NCBI GenBank assembly: GCA_005518205.2 | Contig: RFFC02000027.1 | Location: forward strand, 33,255-97,254 | Origin: Hormoscilla sp. GUM202 | GTDB lineage: Bacteria > Cyanobacteriota > Cyanobacteriia > Cyanobacteriales > Desertifilaceae | DNA length: 64,000 nt | Direction: 5' to 3' | In this document: positions 63,663 to 64,000 of the stretch, in pieces | How the letters are laid out: each line of letters begins with the position of its first letter | Numbering within the stretch: position 1 is the first letter of the stretch | The notes under the pieces: model-generated | Told to the model about the DNA's origin: nothing | The model's database searches: none | What the model saw: the letters and a program-made list of their open reading frames with translations, nothing else | Program-made: the position numbers and the translations under genes

Positions 63663-64000
63663 TGGGAATTGCCTTTGAATACTATCCATCAAAGAGAATG
63701 TTTCAAGCCTTTAGTGTTTACCTGTGGGCCAGTGGGCCGATCTTACAGGTCAGTAACTTTGCCTGATGGAAGACTGATTTTGTGACATAAATGACTTTCT
63801 GTAGATAAAAGAAGCTTACTTTACCATCGACTTAGTCACTTGTTTAAGACTGTCGTTCTTGGTCAGGCAAAGGGCGTTTGCCTTTCTCTGTAAGGGTTTG
63901 AGCCGTTCGCAGTCAAGGCATACGGATCCATTCCAGCTTTGCTTCCTGGCTGCGGGGATCTGAACGTGCTGTTGCCGGCTATACTAGCCCAGAAACCCAG
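63663..64000. other. Non-coding region at window end
   Basis: No gene is supported. A small hairpin AGGCAAAGGGCGTTTGCCT lies near 63875-63893, and AGAAACCCAG at the very end may begin another AACCCGGTTTCT repeat. Confidence 0.4.

Overview
The window is cyanobacterial chromosome, most likely from a filamentous non-picocyanobacterial species. The evidence is the photosystem II genes psbB, psbT and psbM, a phytol kinase, a nirA/nrtP/narB/narM nitrate-assimilation set, an rbp-rpsU pair, very frequent GCGATCGC (HIP1) octamers, and many short palindromic repeats. I cannot name the genus from sequence alone.

Layout. 1-10458 (minus): two assembly-line genes of a lipopeptide NRPS. The first protein is FAAL-PCP-C-A(Val-like)-PCP-E; the second is C-A(Gly)-PCP-C and runs off the left edge. 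10495-12007: a shrunken group II intron, a TA-flanked inverted-repeat element, an 11-bp tandem repeat and a probable NtcA-type promoter. 12008-19456: nitrate assimilation (nirA with fused ferredoxin, an unknown TonB-like membrane protein, nrtP, a small membrane ORF, narB) followed by a PsiE-like gene. 20289-22641: rbp-rpsU, narM, a DJ-1/PfpI protein and a DUF4351 gene clipped by a MITE. 23456-27778: a TSUP transporter, dxr, a broken thioesterase and a tandem Usp. 27845-31240: psbM, a 2Fe-2S ferredoxin, psbB, psbT, nrdR and tRNA-Gly(GCC). 31518-36015: a MITE-truncated zinc-ribbon membrane protein, proA, a second rpsU and an HTH-AAA ATPase. 36081-45412: a 7.8-kb RHS/SpvB-like gene behind a duplicated non-coding block, followed by a secreted tail-collar protein. 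45699-54581: an orphan ParD antitoxin, then an NAD locus with pncB-nadD-nrtR-nadE on minus and nadA-nadC-nadB on plus. 54573-57674: a hairpin array split by a MITE, a pncB relic, a 44-aa small gene, a nitroreductase pseudogene and a Uma2 gene split by an ORF-less group II intron. 57786-63662: DUF4058, a restriction-modification pair, phytol kinase, a secreted CinA/PncC-like protein and a TIGR01777 epimerase.

How the parts work together. The nitrate genes form a complete uptake and reduction route to ammonium, with narM nearby as the nitrate reductase accessory gene. The NAD genes cover de novo quinolinate synthesis (nadB, nadA, nadC), nicotinate salvage (pncB) and the shared final steps (nadD, nadE), with a NrtR-type Nudix-family protein in the operon as the likely repressor. 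The large NRPS proteins should make an N-acylated peptide beginning fatty acyl-D-Val-Gly.

The most unusual theme is that small mobile or palindromic repeats have been taken into reading frames. A palindromic element forms part of the linker between nitrite reductase and its ferredoxin domain in nirA. Another repeat lies in the interdomain region of nadB. MITE ends with exact 8-bp target duplications supply the last residues and stop codon of two unrelated genes. A hairpin repeat supplies the nadB stop. A duplicated tRNA-promoter segment encodes the nrdR tail. All functional calls are from reading the sequence; no database search was possible.
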